From: Eunapius fragilis
Lineage: Eukaryota; Porifera; Demospongiae; Spongillida; Spongillidae
NCBI GenBank assembly: GCA_963681505.1
Contig: OY811980.1
Location: forward strand, 7,507,118-7,571,117
Direction: 5' to 3'
Length of the DNA stretch: 64,000 nt
The notes beneath the pieces are model-generated. The model was not told the origin of the DNA, did no database searches, and saw nothing but the letters and a program-made list of their open reading frames with translations. The translations under genes and the position numbers were made by a program. Positions 1-12,545 of the stretch are shown here, in pieces; positions within the stretch are counted from its first letter, which is position 1, and each line of letters begins with the position of its first letter.

Positions 1-2
1 GG

Positions 3-224
3 AGACGTCAGAGGCAAGGGGCAACGGTGACGCCACTACCCGTGTCGGTAGAAACGGCGGTAAAGGACGTTCGGCGTGCGGGGAAGACGAGAGTGGAGAC
101 GTCTCCCCCAGCGGAACAGAATGCAGCGTTCACTGATATTGACACTGGCATCGAAGGGGTCCATCCTCTTGTCACGGGGAAGGGAGGGACATCTTTGACC
201 GATACGCATGAGAAGTGGGTATAA
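3..224 (+). CDS. 3'-terminal coding fragment of an unrecognised gene
   Basis: A reading frame open from the window edge runs to a TAA at 222-224, followed within a few bases by an AATAAA-type signal (about 229-236). The encoded 73 or so residues are rich in Thr, Val, Pro and charged residues, with no domain I recognise. It faces the minus-strand PLGRKT gene tail-to-tail with only about 70 bases between the two stops, which fits the tight spacing of the other genes here. The start and upstream exons lie outside the window. It could be the last exon of a larger low-complexity protein. Coding status rests on the open frame and the poly(A)-like signal only. Confidence 0.4.
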   Translation, partial: RRQRQGATVTPLPVSVETAVKDVRRAGKTRVETSPPAEQNAAFTDIDTGIEGVHPLVTGKGGTSLTDTHEKWV

Positions 225-294
225 AAAAACAATAAAAAAACGGAATATTCAATCATAAAAGCATTGGACTAGTATTGGCTGTGCATTGCTAACA

Positions 295-855
295 CTATTT
301 TTGCGGCTTTGGACCGCTTTCCTCAATCAATTTGAAGGTCATAGGCGCGCCAGGCATAGCCAACAGGTGTTGCTCCTCCAACAATATTCTGTCGGCTTCA
401 GCTGTAAGAGAGAGTGGGGAGTATATTATTTAGCCCTACATTTAGAAGTGCTCCGGTTTACCAACAATGCGTTCCATCTTGTTACCCCACGCCATGTCAG
501 CCTGGTAACCCACCAGGAAGGTGAGGGGGACCATAGGTGCAAGGAGGGCGGGTTTTTTAGTCTTCAGAAATCCGGCGGTGGTGCCCAGGAGAGCTAGTCC
601 GTAAAACCCTCCCAACCAGTACATTGCCTCTCGAACCACGGAGAGTTGCGTAGCAACCATCCGCTCGCGCATCAACAGTTGCATCCGTATTTGCCTCTCC
701 ATCTGTCAATCGAGCTAGGGATCACACAGACATTCGCGTTGGACTTAACTAACCTGTTGTTGCTGGCTGGCCAACATAAACTCCTGAGTCTTCTTAACGT
801 TCTCATCCATTATGCTTCTCGCCTTTTTGATCGGATAGGATATTATACCTCCCAT
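295..855 (-). CDS. PLGRKT: Plasminogen receptor (KT) homologue, PLGRKT
   Basis: Three exons (855-754, 702-462, 401-295) join in frame to a 149-residue protein; human PLGRKT has 147. The start MGGIISYPIKK is followed by the family's charged N-terminal helix (EFMLASQQQ, MERQIRMQLLMRERM). Two hydrophobic segments follow (WLGGFYGLALLGTTAGFL and ALLAPMVPLTFLVGY) around the short KKPA turn that is typical of the family. The last residue is lysine (PKPQK), the feature that lets vertebrate PLGRKT bind plasminogen at the cell surface. Donors and acceptors are GT and AG. In vertebrates the protein is an integral membrane protein of plasma membrane and mitochondria. Whether the plasminogen role applies to this animal is unknown; the conserved helical-hairpin topology is what the sequence shows. 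Confidence 0.93.
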
Positions 856-990
856 GTCTGCGAAGTAGCTTTCTGTACGTACTATAACCACACCTCAGCC
901 GGATAGAATAATCATAATAATAAAATTATTTGCATTTATGTACGTGTCCATTGACCACACATCACGTGAATACAAGCAATATAAGCGAAT

Positions 991-3900
991 TCATCGTCTC
1001 GTCGCTTTGAGCATATCAGTCTTAACCTTCCACATCATCAGCTCCATACAGGCTGCAGCATCCTCACGGCTGTCATGGCCACCGTCTGTCAACAGAAGAA
1101 GAGAAGATGTACAGGAGATGCAACAGATCCCATCCCAACGCCCCCACAAACCAACGCTATCCTGGATGAACCGATGCAAGTACTCTGCAATAAGTGACTT
1201 CAGAGCCCTCTTGTAAGGAAGCCCTCTCGGGTGTGGGAAGACCAGAGCTGTATCCACCACAGTGCTGTGAAGGAACTGGGGTACAAAAATGTGAACATGA
1301 GGTATCCCTTGGACACACACACACCTTCAGTGCCCTGAGGTCACTCTCCAGACTGTGACCCACCAGGATTGTGTCCTCATAGAAAAGGCTAAGCAGCTGT
1401 TGCTGAACATCTTCAATTTTGGTCTCCACGGAAGCCAGACTTTCTGCCGTGAGCCCACTGAACCTGCAGGGGAGGAAGGGGGGGGGGGGGGGGGGGGGGG
1501 GGGGGAGAGAGGGGGAGGGGTGAGAGGGGAGGGTATTGTTTCAGCAACTGTCAAGGCTACAGAGATGGTACACACACACTTTGTGTTGTAGTCCACTATT
1601 GGATGGGATGGTTTCACCAACATCTCGCATACAGAGTGGAGGTTCATGTCAATCACTGTGACCCGAGCCAGCTGCAGCCCTTTGGTTGTGTAACACTGGG
1701 AAACAAAAACAAAAAAATCAGGGTAGAGGAAGGGGGAGGAGGGAATTTTAAAAGGGACAGATTATTTGCCGGTGTTGGGAGGAGGCGGGGCATCATACCA
1801 TCTCACAGTCCACAGAGTACACAGCTGGGATGTAGCCAGGCTCCACAGGGGCTGGTAGAGCCTGCACATAGCCAGATTCCTGAGCCAGTTGTTCTCCTGC
1901 TGTGACGTGCATCTGAGCAACAAATGTAACGGTACCCATTTTATATGGGTTAGGTAACCATGGCAACAAAGCATTATAGGCAACAAACCTTGGCCACCTG
2001 ACAGCCAAGAGAGTCTCGTCGCCCCTGACAACAAGAAAACACAGAAACAACACCTTCCCCATACTCTAAAGAGAGATGGAGTGGAAGGAAAGAGGGAAGT
2101 AAATTGTACAGTTTGCAAGTTTATCTAGCAGTACGTTTTCTTTGACAAACACACACACAACACACACAAACACACACACACATACAAACACACACAAACA
2201 CACACGCACACATACAAACACACACACGCACACATACAAACACACACACACATGCACACATACAAACACACACACACAACACACACAAACACACACACAC
2301 ACACAAACACACACGCACACAAACACACACACCCACACATACAAACACACACACAAGCTATCACTAATGATATCCATATACCCTAGCACATGTTCCCGCT
2401 CAGGTCCCCAGGCCAAAACATCATTCCAATTGATGATCATCATGCTAAAATTAACCCTCAGATACATGTCATGTCGCACGGTGGCTGACACCACAAACCT
2501 TTGCTCTTCCTCAGCCGACCAAAGTGGTAGTTACACTCCTCTACAGACTGGTACCCACCACTGTTGTAGATAATGAAAGCCTTGCCACACCTAACACAGG
2601 CATGCCTCATAGCTAGGTGGGAGGGGGGGTGGGGGAATAAGAACGGGGAAATGGGAGGGGGGAAATAGTTAACTAACCATTAGGTCCTACTGGTTGGATC
2701 GTTTGAGTGGTGTCAGTCTCTCGTCTAATACTTGCGGTACCCTCATGTGCCGTAGCTCTGGGGTATCCATTAGTGCTCAGCTGCTCTTCAGTGAGGAGGT
2801 AACCCTTCATGTAGTCGTAGAAAATTGGACCTATCAAGTTACAAATAACAGCTTGGCCTGACTGGTTTAGCCAGACAGCCCTTACCAGTAAGTACAAAGT
2901 CGGTCTTCTTTTTCAAGATGGTGTAGGTGGGTGGAGGAGGGAGGGGCTTAGCAGGGGTAATGGCTCTCTTCTTGGGTTTCTTGGCCGGCTCAGGATGCAA
3001 AGCCTTATGACGAGAGGCCAGTTCGGTCAGATTGATCAGACCACCAGGAGGCGGTGCCAGTGTGCTGGGCAGGGGCTCCACAGCCTTGGAAGATCCTCGC
3101 TGGGGATGGGCTGGGGAGGAGGCCACCTGCTCCTTGTGATCATGGGACAGGGGTGTGGGTGGAGCCAAAGGGGCGCTATCTGTCTGTACTGTGGAGGTGC
3201 CTTTAGACGTCTTCACACCTTTCTTCACACAGCTGTCAGTGCCCATAAGGGCTACCTCAAAGGACACTTCAGGTGGTGCCCAGACCTCTTCCTGGTCGGT
3301 GTCCGACGTCCCAAACAGCTCTGCCATGTCTGCAGCCATAGAAGCTTGTTGTTGTCTCCTAGAGAGATCACCTGAGCCGCCAGATGGATCACCTGAGCTC
3401 TCTCTGCTGCTACTGCTGCTGTTGCTATGGTTTCTGACATAGTTCCTCCCCATCATGTGACCCTTTGCAGATGTGGTGCTGTTTGCATCAGGGGTAGGTC
3501 TGAAATAGAACTGACTGGTACTTATGGTAGGCGTGGCTAACGAGGATTTACTAGTGGTGGGAGGGGCACCGTCTTTAGCCCCTGAGGAAGGGTGGGTGTG
3601 GTCAGTTATGAAACACTCATCATCATCGGGAGACCTCCTGAGATCAGACAGCATGGGAGGGTCCTTGGCCCTGGGGGGTGGGTCCCTGGGAGGAGGGTTC
3701 TTGGAGGGAGGGGCCCTGGGGGGAGGGGCCCTAGAGGGAGGGTCCTTGTCCAACTTTAGCTTCTTAGCTGGCCTGTCAGGCGGTTTGCTCACTTGAGGTT
3801 TGTCAAGGGATACCTTGGCACCAACGCCACGCACGTCCACCCCTCCTTCCACCTGGGAGGACTTCCCCCTCTCTCCCCTTTGCTCCCCTCTCTGCACCGG

Positions 3901-6137
3901 GACATCGGCTCTCCTCCTCCCCAGCCCAGTGCCCCTTGCCGTGTCCTTAGTGCCCACTCCATCCTCGTGAAAGGATGCTTCTGATGGACTGTTCCTCCCT
4001 CCCTCATGTGACCTCTTCTTAGGGGGTACGCTCACTTTGTTCCCCTTGGTTGGGGTGGTGGTGGTGGTCCCTGGGTCGGCACGTTCCGCCCCCTTCGTGC
4101 CCCCAAGGGGACCCTTCCTCTTTGTACCCCTTCTCTCATCGGCCCCAGCAGTACTGCCCGCCCCCTCCTCCTCCTCCTCCCCAGCTCTTTGCTGCGGCTG
4201 CTTCATTTTGACCTCTGCTCTCAGCCTCCTGAGCTGGTTGGCACTTGTGTTCATGTATGCCATGTGACTGTTGCTCTTGTCGAAGGCCTGTCTCTCACGG
4301 TCAAGGCTCTATATGTGAGGTGGAGAGGGCCAGTGATCACATCTCACACCCTCCCTGGTTAATACACCCTTCATCCTCACCTGGTACCCATAGCAATACA
4401 GTAATGCCTCCCTCCCCACCCACACCCCTGGATACCATAGTAATGTCTCCCTCCCCACCCACACACCTGGATACCACAGTAATGCCTCCCTCCCCACCCA
4501 CACCCCTGGATACCATAGTAATGTCTCCCTCCCCACCCACACCCTCACCACAGTAATACATCATACAGAAGGTTCATCTCATGTAGCTGTTCTGTAAACA
4601 AACCAGCAGATCTGGTCCCCAGACCCAACCATACCATGGAATAGGCTTCCTGGGCTGGCTTCCCCATGTTCAGGTACTCATCAATGTATGCATCAAGGAA
4701 CTTCTGTCGCACTTTGGTGGGGACACGAGAATTAACAGTGAGAGGCAGGGTGGGTCTCTTGAGGGAACTGGTCTGGTAACACCACCACCAGCGAGCCATG
4801 GTCACACAGGGGAGAGACATGTATGTGCAATGGTCAAACACGAAGCCACACAGTGACATGTAACTCATTCCCAAGCAGCTGCAAATGTGTTGATTATAAT
4901 TACCACACACACACACACACACTCACCTCTTCAGTTCTAACCACCCTCTTCTTGTGTGAGTGTGCCTGTAGTGCCAGTGGGTCGAGCACTGCAGAGAACT
5001 GTGGTGGTGGGTAGAGGGAGCAACTGAAGGAGGAAGAAAAGGCCAGTGCTGGATGTCACTCACGCCAGACGAGATGGTTTTCTTGGGGTTAATACGAACA
5101 GGCTTTGTGTCTCTCAGTTGCTGGTATGAAAATAATATGACAAGGTAACCTTGATGCTGATAACACTTCAAGCAGACAGACGTACGGGGGCGTTCACATG
5201 TGCTACTCTTTTTCTCTTGATACCAGCTGGGGGTGGCTCCTTGGTGACAACAGTACCTCATGGATGCAGGCACATCGATAACAAACCAACTTACCTTGGA
5301 GGTGTGGCTTGTAGTCGAGTTTCCTCAAAGGGAAGACCAGTAATGTAACCTTGACGCATGCACAACACACCCACCTAACATACCATCAGTTGCTGTCTGC
5401 GCTGTAGCTTTGATGAAGTCGGACTCAATTTTTGCGAGATCAACACCACCAGGAAGGTCATCCAACTCCTGCTCCAAACCTCCCCCCTCCTCCTCCACCT
5501 CCTCCTCCTCCTCACTCCTTTTACATCTCTTCCCTTCTTCCTCCTCCCCAGAGCTTCCAAATATATCAAGCATAGTCTGGTCAATGCTTTGCTCGTCGAC
5601 TGACGAGACGTCCCGCCCAGTGGTCAATTGCTCGTCTGCTTCGACCCGGGTAAGCTCATCCTGAGAACCGTCCGCAGCAGTGGGGGCAGACCTTCCATTG
5701 TTTTCTAAAGCGTCTCGTACGTTGTGGCTACCGGTCGTTCCCCGCGTCTGCGTCTTGCTGCGATTGACGTCACCTCCCGCTTCATCCTCGCTCAGCGGGC
5801 CTGAGGGGGCGCTGCGGCTGGCGCCCACTTCTCTCGGAGCCAAGGTCTTACTTCTGGTTTCCCTCCCGCTGGGGTTCGTTTGCTGAGGTCTTTCGCTCTT
5901 TATTGAAGGCGCATTCTTCCGCTCTACTGCCTTGGCTAGGGTGGAAACATAGTGGTGAGTGAGATAGGAGGAATGTGCATTATTTAGATGTCGCGTCTAC
6001 AGCGGGGGTCAAGTGTACGGCAGGCAAGCCTTACTGGATGGCTTGGCGTGTCGATAATGGCAGTGGACCCTTTGGCAGACCCCGCGTTCGAAGAATGGAC
6101 ACGGGATTGCGCGGAAGTAGCCAGCAGAGTGAAACAT
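991..6137 (-). CDS. REXO1: RNA exonuclease 1 (REXO1), DEDDh 3'-5' exonuclease
   Basis: Fifteen exons join in frame to about 1105 residues: 6137-6035, 5935-5384, 5226-5186, 5120-5064, 4998-4927, 4772-4635, 4308-2886, 2830-2678, 2612-2499, 2065-1989, 1912-1799, 1695-1580, 1463-1325, 1275-1152 and 1085-991. The N-terminus ([16 protein letters not shown] with spaced Cys and His) matches the CCCH-like start of REXO1. A long acidic, Ser/Pro/Lys-rich middle follows, then the family blocks [18 protein letters not shown] and [12 protein letters not shown] and a Cys/His zinc module ([24 protein letters not shown]). The C-terminal exonuclease has ExoI SVDCEM, Exo[14 protein letters not shown] and Exo[18 protein letters not shown], so the DEDDh residues are present. 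Human REXO1 binds elongin A and transcription factors in the nucleus. Exon 7 (1423 nt) carries most of the disordered region. The gene is head-to-head with TTC4, 105 bases apart, so the two may share a promoter. Confidence 0.93.
1478..1505. repeat. Poly-G run in REXO1 intron
   Basis: Twenty-eight consecutive G on the plus strand, about 15 bases from the acceptor of the REXO1 exon at 1463-1325. On the sense strand it is therefore a poly-C tract, acting as the polypyrimidine tract of that acceptor. Confidence 0.95.
2142..2360. repeat. (CA)n-rich microsatellite in REXO1 intron
   Basis: Interrupted CA repeats with AAA, CATA and CGCA variants between two REXO1 exons. Long open frames over it are artefacts of the dinucleotide. 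Confidence 0.95.
4391..4556. repeat. 39-bp minisatellite in REXO1 intron
   Basis: Four tandem copies of a unit of about 39 bp (TAATGCCTCCCTCCCCACCC then ACACCCCTGGATACCATAG) lie within the intron between the exons ending at 4635 and starting at 4308. Aligning the flanking exons to REXO1 leaves no room for an extra exon here, so the array is intronic. Confidence 0.9.
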
Positions 6138-6242
6138 CAGCTGTTGTGTAATTAATTACAATACTATTATATTCCCAATGTTATTATTAAAAAAGAACTA
6201 AACTAATAGCACGGTTTATTTTTTTAATGGTACGCCCGCCTA

Positions 6243-8890
6243 ATGACCCACGTGGAAAAAAATAGACGAGCTATGGAAGATAATAAACATCCAACTGTAT
6301 TAGATACGGACGCTCTTATTGACGAGCTACTGGCTAAGAAGGGACCGCAGAGTTATAGCGAGGGTCTCTCAGAGAATAACTGGGAGGAGGTAACGGCTGT
6401 TCAGAGGTATATTCGGCACTCCAAACCTCTTTTTTATTTGCGCAGGAAATCGAACAGATTCCGTTATTTATGACTAAAGCTCCCGAGGTTATCGACCCCA
6501 TACGTTCGCCGGCCCTTGCCGCGTTGCAACAGCTCAAATATGAGGATGAGACGCCATTAAGTGCGTGGAAGTTTACCCCTTCCCCCCCTCCAACACACTC
6601 CTCCCACCCTCACGTACAACCCCCCCCCCCCCCCGGTCGTAACTAACCCTCACACACTAAAAACATGCACACGTCCCTCACACCACATAATTGTTTGCAT
6701 TAGGGTTTTGGACAGTGGGATATACACAACTAAACCACACCCTAAACTGCGCCCTCCCCTTGCCTTCATCAGACCACACCCTAAACCACACCCTTCCCCT
6801 TGCCTTCAGACCGTGCAAACGCCTACAAGGAAGAGGGCAACTATTTCTTCAAACAGAAGAAGTACAAGGATGCAGTGGCTGCCTACAGTCAGGCCATCAA
6901 GCAAAAGTGTGATGACCCAGCCACCAACGCCATACTCTACTGTAACAGAGCTGCTGTCGAATATCACCTTGGTAGGCGTGGCTTGTTGGTGGGTGTGGCT
7001 TGATGGTGGGTGTGGAGTGCCTTATGATCAGGTCCCTCTGTAGGGAACTACCGCTCATCACTAATGGACTCTAAGCAGGCAAGGAAGTTCAAACCTGATC
7101 ATTTCAAAGCGATTGTGAGAGGTATGTAGGGAGGGGAGGTGTGTAGGGAGGGGAAGGTGGGAAGAGGTGTAGAGAGGGGGAGATGGAGAGGTGTGTAGAG
7201 AGGGGGAGATGGAGAGGTGTGTAGTGAGGGGAAGGTGGGGAGAGATGTGTATGGAGGGAAGGTGAGGAGGTGTGTAAGGAGGGAAGGTGGAAGATGTGAG
7301 ATTAGGTGGGTTAGAATGATAGGGGTAAGAGTAATGGGCAAGTGAGGAGGTTGAGGTGTGTCATCCTCATTACCCAAATATGTTTCATTGCCCTACTCCA
7401 TAGCAGACTAGCCAAGAATTCACCTGACCCATCTCACATCAAAGTCGTCACTCATATAAGGTCCTCATTCATATAAGGTCCTCACTCATATAAGGTCCTC
7501 ACTCATATAAGGTCCTCACTCATATAAGGTCCTCACTCATATAAGGTCCTCACTCATATAAGGTCCTCACTCATATAAGGTCCTCACTCATATAAGGTCC
7601 TCACTCATTGTTCGTACAGCGTATTGAAAAGGCATTGAATGCAATTAATAAGGCATTATTTATTGATAAAGCATTAAAAATCCAATATGGCTATTAAAAA
7701 GGCATTGAATTTGCCCCATGTCTCTTTTGTCTTTGAATATATTGATTTTGACCACATAAATATGTATATGTATGTATTTTGGTGCAGGATCCATGTGCTG
7801 TGTGAAGCTGAAGAAATTTGAGGAAGCCATAGAGTGGTGTGATGAAGGATTAAGTGTATGCAAGTTGACCCCCCCCCCCCCCCCCCCCCCGTCCATTGCC
7901 ACCATTGGCTCTGGTGTGCTCAGTGTACTGTGTAGACCTCTCATACTGTACTGTTTTAACCCCTTGACCCGTGCACTGGGTGATTTGAACCCAGGCAGAT
8001 CTCCCCTGGTGATGCAACACTCACAGAACTCCGCAGCACATCAAGCAAAGAGAAGGTTGTGCTATTGTTTTGGTAGTTTCCATGACAACCATTAAATAAA
8101 TAAATAAATCCTTCCCTTGGTGGATAGAAGTGTCACGACAGAGACCAAAGGAAGCAGTCCTTGTCCCTCAAGGCCAAAGCAGCCGGTGAGGAGAGGTTAC
8201 TGGCCGCCATTAAGGCAAGCCCACCACAAAGCTGTGTAGTGGTGGTATGACATCGTGCATGCCTCTAACCCCCTCCTCTAGTCCCATGGGGTACGGCTGG
8301 CCCACGCGAGGAGGGAGGAGGGGGATGTGCTGAGCCCTGAGGACCCCCACCCCTCTGGGAGGAGGGTCCACCTCGATGCTGATGGCTGTCTGGTGTGGCC
8401 TGTTCTCTTCCTGTACCCAGAGTTTGGGCAGACCGACCTGGTGGAGGCGTTTGGGGAAGACCAGACATTTAAAGAGCACTTGGATGTCATCTTGGGAGAC
8501 GAGTGTCCCCCATGGGATGAAAAAGGATTGTACATATCCACCAACGTAGAGGCATGTTGTAACAGAAGTGCATGGGAGTGTGTGTCCTGGTGAGAGAGTG
8601 TGTGACAATGCTTATAGCTTGCAGGTTTATATGTGGTATGAAGGTTTGTTCATGTATGTGTGTGTCTACACAGCTCTACTTCCAAGATCATTCCACTGAT
8701 GAGTATGTCCCTGTTGATTTGCACTCCACACTGAGGAGCATTCTGGCATTGTCTAGGTATGAAATGTGTATGTGAGTGTGTGTGTGTGAGTGTGTTCTAT
8801 GTTTTCAGGTACAATGTGGTATCAGGGACTCCGTCATTTATCATCTTGGCCGCTGGCACTTTGTTCAGAGAACAGTTTCTAAAGCGTTAA
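6243..8890 (+). CDS. TTC4: TTC4, TPR co-chaperone of Hsp90/Hsp70 (yeast Cns1 family)
   Basis: Nine exons (6243-6389, 6446-6560, 6810-6971, 7044-7121, 7788-7855, 8128-8214, 8282-8551, 8674-8756, 8809-8890) join in frame to 363 residues; human TTC4 has 387. The start could also be the ATG at 6273, ten codons downstream. The N-terminal block EIEQIPLFMTKAPEVIDP is family-specific. Three TPR-like repeats follow at about residues 88-195 (AYKEEGNYFFKQKKYKDAV, ILYCNRAAVEYHLGNY, SMCCVKLKKFEEAIEW). A basic linker leads to the C-terminal Cns1-type wheel domain (VWPVLFLYPEFGQTDLVEAF to FIILAAGTLFREQFLKR). The family links Hsp70 and Hsp90 to translation and proteostasis. Introns 6 and 7 appear to use GC donors (AAG|GCAAGC, GAG|GCATGT), because GT alternatives break the frame. 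It ends tail-to-tail with the transgelin gene, 110 bases apart. Confidence 0.93.
7122..7290. repeat. G-rich degenerate repeat starting at TTC4 donor 4
   Basis: Immediately after the donor (GAGAG|GTATGTAGGG) come degenerate copies of GAGAGGTGTGTAGAGAGGGG, several of which preserve a donor-like GAGAGGTGTGTAG. It belongs to the donor-anchored repeat theme of this window. Confidence 0.7.
7440..7612. repeat. 17-bp minisatellite in TTC4 intron 4
   Basis: About nine to ten tandem copies of TCATATAAGGTCCTCAC, nearly identical, then AT-rich sequence up to the next exon at 7788. Confidence 0.95.
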
Positions 8891-8999
8891 GTGTAACCAA
8901 AATACTTGACACAAAAGGATGCAGAGAAAGCATGCAAGAGGGCTTTAATGTACTTGACAAAATGACTGCTTTAAGTGTGCGGCTGGGAATGTACACATG

Positions 9000-9954
<955 letters not shown>

Positions 9955-10282
9955 TTTCTCTCGCGTGTCTTACGTTTTCTACAACCTCTTTTATATACAC
10001 CAGCAAGCGTACCGAACAGCTGTGATGCGGTCAAGATTCTTCCTTATACGGGAATGAAATCGTAAATGCCAACACAAACTAATTAAATCAACGAATTTGT
10101 AATTAAACGCCACCAGTTGTCGCCTTCGAGGTAGCATTAATCCCCTTGCCTTCCCTTGCCATGGAGGCAAGGTTGGTTGTATGTATATATAATATATTAT
10201 ATATATATAATAACACATCTGTTGGAGAATGGATAATTCAAAGACGGAGAGAGAGAGAGAGAGAGAGAGGTGACGGTCAGAG

Positions 10283-11617
10283 TTACTTGCTCTTGATGGG
10301 AAAGGCAGGAGACATTCCAACGAAAGTTCTATAATGTGCTGACCTGTAGAGCAGAATGAACAGGCCAGGTTGCAGGGGCACCTTCAGTGGGTCCACGGTA
10401 ATGGAGTACACCTGCACCTTCTTCCCCACTTTCCCCCGCCGTGTGGGCATGTGGTAGGTGAAGAGGTGTTCCCTCTCGCTGCAGAAGTTGCAGTGGTACA
10501 GCCCCACCCAATCGCGACCACTCACAACCGTTCCCGCGGCAACCTCGAACCTGATGAGCGCCTGGTGACCTGTGTACCACTCGGCGAGGTGGAACACGAC
10601 GCGGGGATCAAAGTCACTGACGTCCACTAGTATCTTAAGTCCTGCGCTCACGGCCTTGTGGTCGCTGTTGCTTGGGCGCATGTGGATGTCGTAGTACTCC
10701 TGGGAGATGACCGGCTTTGGGTCGGTCTCTGTGATGTTGGGGTACTGTCTCTCGTGCATCCTCCAGAGTACCCTGTCGCACCAGGCCGGCACGCGCTTCT
10801 TACCTTCTGCGTCGTAGTCGTCTGTGCCTGGCTCGTACTTGTAAGATGGAGGAAACTTGATGGGCATCTCGACAAAGAAGCACAAAGCCGAGGAGCCCTT
10901 GTCTCCTTTGACCTGTTCCAAGGCTAGCTGGTCGCACTTGAACAGCTCTTGGATCCTATTTTGGTGCAGCAGCATGGCTACCTCCTCGAAGCTCTTCCCT
11001 TCGAGTCTGAAGTTTAGGTCTCCGAATAGCACCATGATGTCGTGGTCCATCAGGTGGGTCTTTGGGAGCTCAGAGCTCTCGAACGCTTGCACCTCGAAGA
11101 TGTCGCGCAGTTCCTGCACCCTTCGGTCGTTGTTCTCGTTGTGCGGGTAGAGATGGCAGTTGGTGAAGCACAAACCAAGGTTGCCCAGCGTGAAGCGAAT
11201 GCTGGTCGCGCCCTTGTTTCCCACCCAACCTCCAAATCCCGTCTTTGTGGTGCATACTTCCGCGTCACGTATGTAGCAGAGGAGGGATCTCCGGATGAAA
11301 ACCATGTTTACGATGCCCAGTATCCTGCAGAACGTGAGCCTCACGTAACCTCTCGGCGCCAAGTAACTGCCAAACAGCTCCACTATGTCGTCTCTACCGA
11401 CTACCGGTACAGAAGAAACCATAGCATCTTGAAAGCTTTGGTAAGCCTCTTGTAATCCGATGACGAAAATGTCCGTTTTCTTAAAAACGTCTCTCAGTGC
11501 GGTGCTTTCTTGAGGCATAAAGAGCGCCTCTACATCTTGTACGAGCGGTAAAGAGGAGGCTACGTTCCACGTAATGACGTGAGCTGTAAACTCTGTTTTG
11601 CTCGAACGAGCAGCCAT
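10283..11617 (-). CDS. Inositol polyphosphate 5-phosphatase with SKICH domain, copy A
   Basis: A single uninterrupted frame of 444 residues. The catalytic domain (about residues 10-320) carries the 5-phosphatase motifs in order: ITWNVASS, GLQEAYQS, GGWVGNKGATSIRF, FTNCHLYPHNENND, LFGDLNFRL, PAWCDRVLW and SNSDHKAVSAG. The C-terminal 115 or so residues match a SKICH domain (DFDPRVVFHLAEWYTGHQ, WVGLYHCNF, GMSPAFPI), the membrane-targeting module of INPP5K (SKIP) and INPP5J. The expected reaction is removal of the 5-phosphate from PI(4,5)P2 and PI(3,4,5)P3, acting at membranes in insulin/PI3K signalling. It has no introns while its multi-exon neighbours have many, and a paralogue lies 1.55 kb upstream on the same strand. 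I leave the symbol blank because INPP5K versus INPP5J cannot be settled by eye. Confidence 0.92.
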   Translation of the reverse strand: MAARSSKTEFTAHVITWNVASSLPLVQDVEALFMPQESTALRDVFKKTDIFVIGLQEAYQSFQDAMVSSVPVVGRDDIVELFGSYLAPRGYVRLTFCRILGIVNMVFIRRSLLCYIRDAEVCTTKTGFGGWVGNKGATSIRFTLGNLGLCFTNCHLYPHNENNDRRVQELRDIFEVQAFESSELPKTHLMDHDIMVLFGDLNFRLEGKSFEEVAMLLHQNRIQELFKCDQLALEQVKGDKGSSALCFFVEMPIKFPPSYKYEPGTDDYDAEGKKRVPAWCDRVLWRMHERQYPNITETDPKPVISQEYYDIHMRPSNSDHKAVSAGLKILVDVSDFDPRVVFHLAEWYTGHQALIRFEVAAGTVVSGRDWVGLYHCNFCSEREHLFTYHMPTRRGKVGKKVQVYSITVDPLKVPLQPGLFILLYRSAHYRTFVGMSPAFPIKSK

Positions 11618-12007
11618 TTTTAAAAATTAATCCCGTGTTTGTTTTGAAAAGTAGTTGGTATTACGTGTATATGACTCTTGTATGCTGGACTCTTAAAATA
11701 AAAAATACCAGCAAGGGATGTATCTCAGAGGTCAAAACTCAAACAAATCTGCACACAAAGGGGGGAAAACCATTCATGATTCATGAGACAAAAACATAAC
11801 AAGAGGAAACAATCCGGGTTCAATTGGACAATCAAAGATTGTCTTTAGGGGTTGGCAAGGGCAACAATAGCATATGTGAGATGTACGTTGGAGTCCATTT
11901 CTTCCCATGAAGATAGAGTGAGAGGATGACATGACAATGCTAACACAACTATCAAATATGTCATGGCAGGTTGATTTGGTAAGTGTAGACAGAAATAATT
12001 TACACAG

Positions 12008-12051
<44 letters not shown>

Positions 12052-12311
12052 AAGTGAGCCAATCTCTGTGGCCTCTGGAAGAGAGGTTTTACAACCATTG
12101 CAAGGTCACTTGATAGTTGGGTTTGTCTAGTTCCCTGGACACTTGAGCTGAAAGGTATGGTGAGCTCAAGTAGAATTATGCCAGGCCTAGCTGATGCAAC
12201 ACGTGGTAGCTGGAAGGTTTGTTGCACCCCCTATGGCCTTCAAGGGACCCTGCATGTAGATTAGGTTTCAGGTTCAGAGCAAGCAAAATGTGTATATGCC
12301 TTGGTTAAGGA

Positions 12312-12545
12312 GACAGAGGGACAACCATTGAGGGTGTGAGTGTTGTAGGAGACAGAGGGACAACCATTGAGGGTGTGAGTGTTGTAGGAGACAGAGGGAC
12401 AACCATTGAGGGTGTGAGTGTTGTAGGAGACAGAGGGACAACCATTGAGGGTGTGAGTGTTGTAGGAGACAGAGGGACAACCATTGAGGGTGTGAGTGTT
12501 GTAGGAGACAGAGGGACAACCACTGAGGGTGTGAGTGTTGTAGGT
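12312..12545. repeat. 39-bp minisatellite
   Basis: Six near-perfect tandem copies of a 39-bp unit (GGAGACAGAGGGACAACCAT then TGAGGGTGTGAGTGTTGTA). The unit length is a multiple of three, so open frames appear on both strands; they are not genes. Confidence 0.97.

Noticed and set aside
2142-2494. Cys/Val-rich and Thr/His-rich open frames over CA/GT repeats (also near 18.7, 26.3, 32.6 and 35.5 kb)
   Set aside because: Dinucleotide repeats give alternating-codon frames without stops; no gene evidence.
4560-4610. Extra REXO1 exon ([12 protein letters not shown])
   Set aside because: It has splice-like borders, but aligning REXO1 across the neighbouring exons leaves no gap, and inclusion would create TGA at the junction.
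5295-5323. Extra short REXO1 exon with GT-AG borders
   Set aside because: Inclusion puts the next conserved exon ([12 protein letters not shown]) out of frame; skipping it restores the frame.
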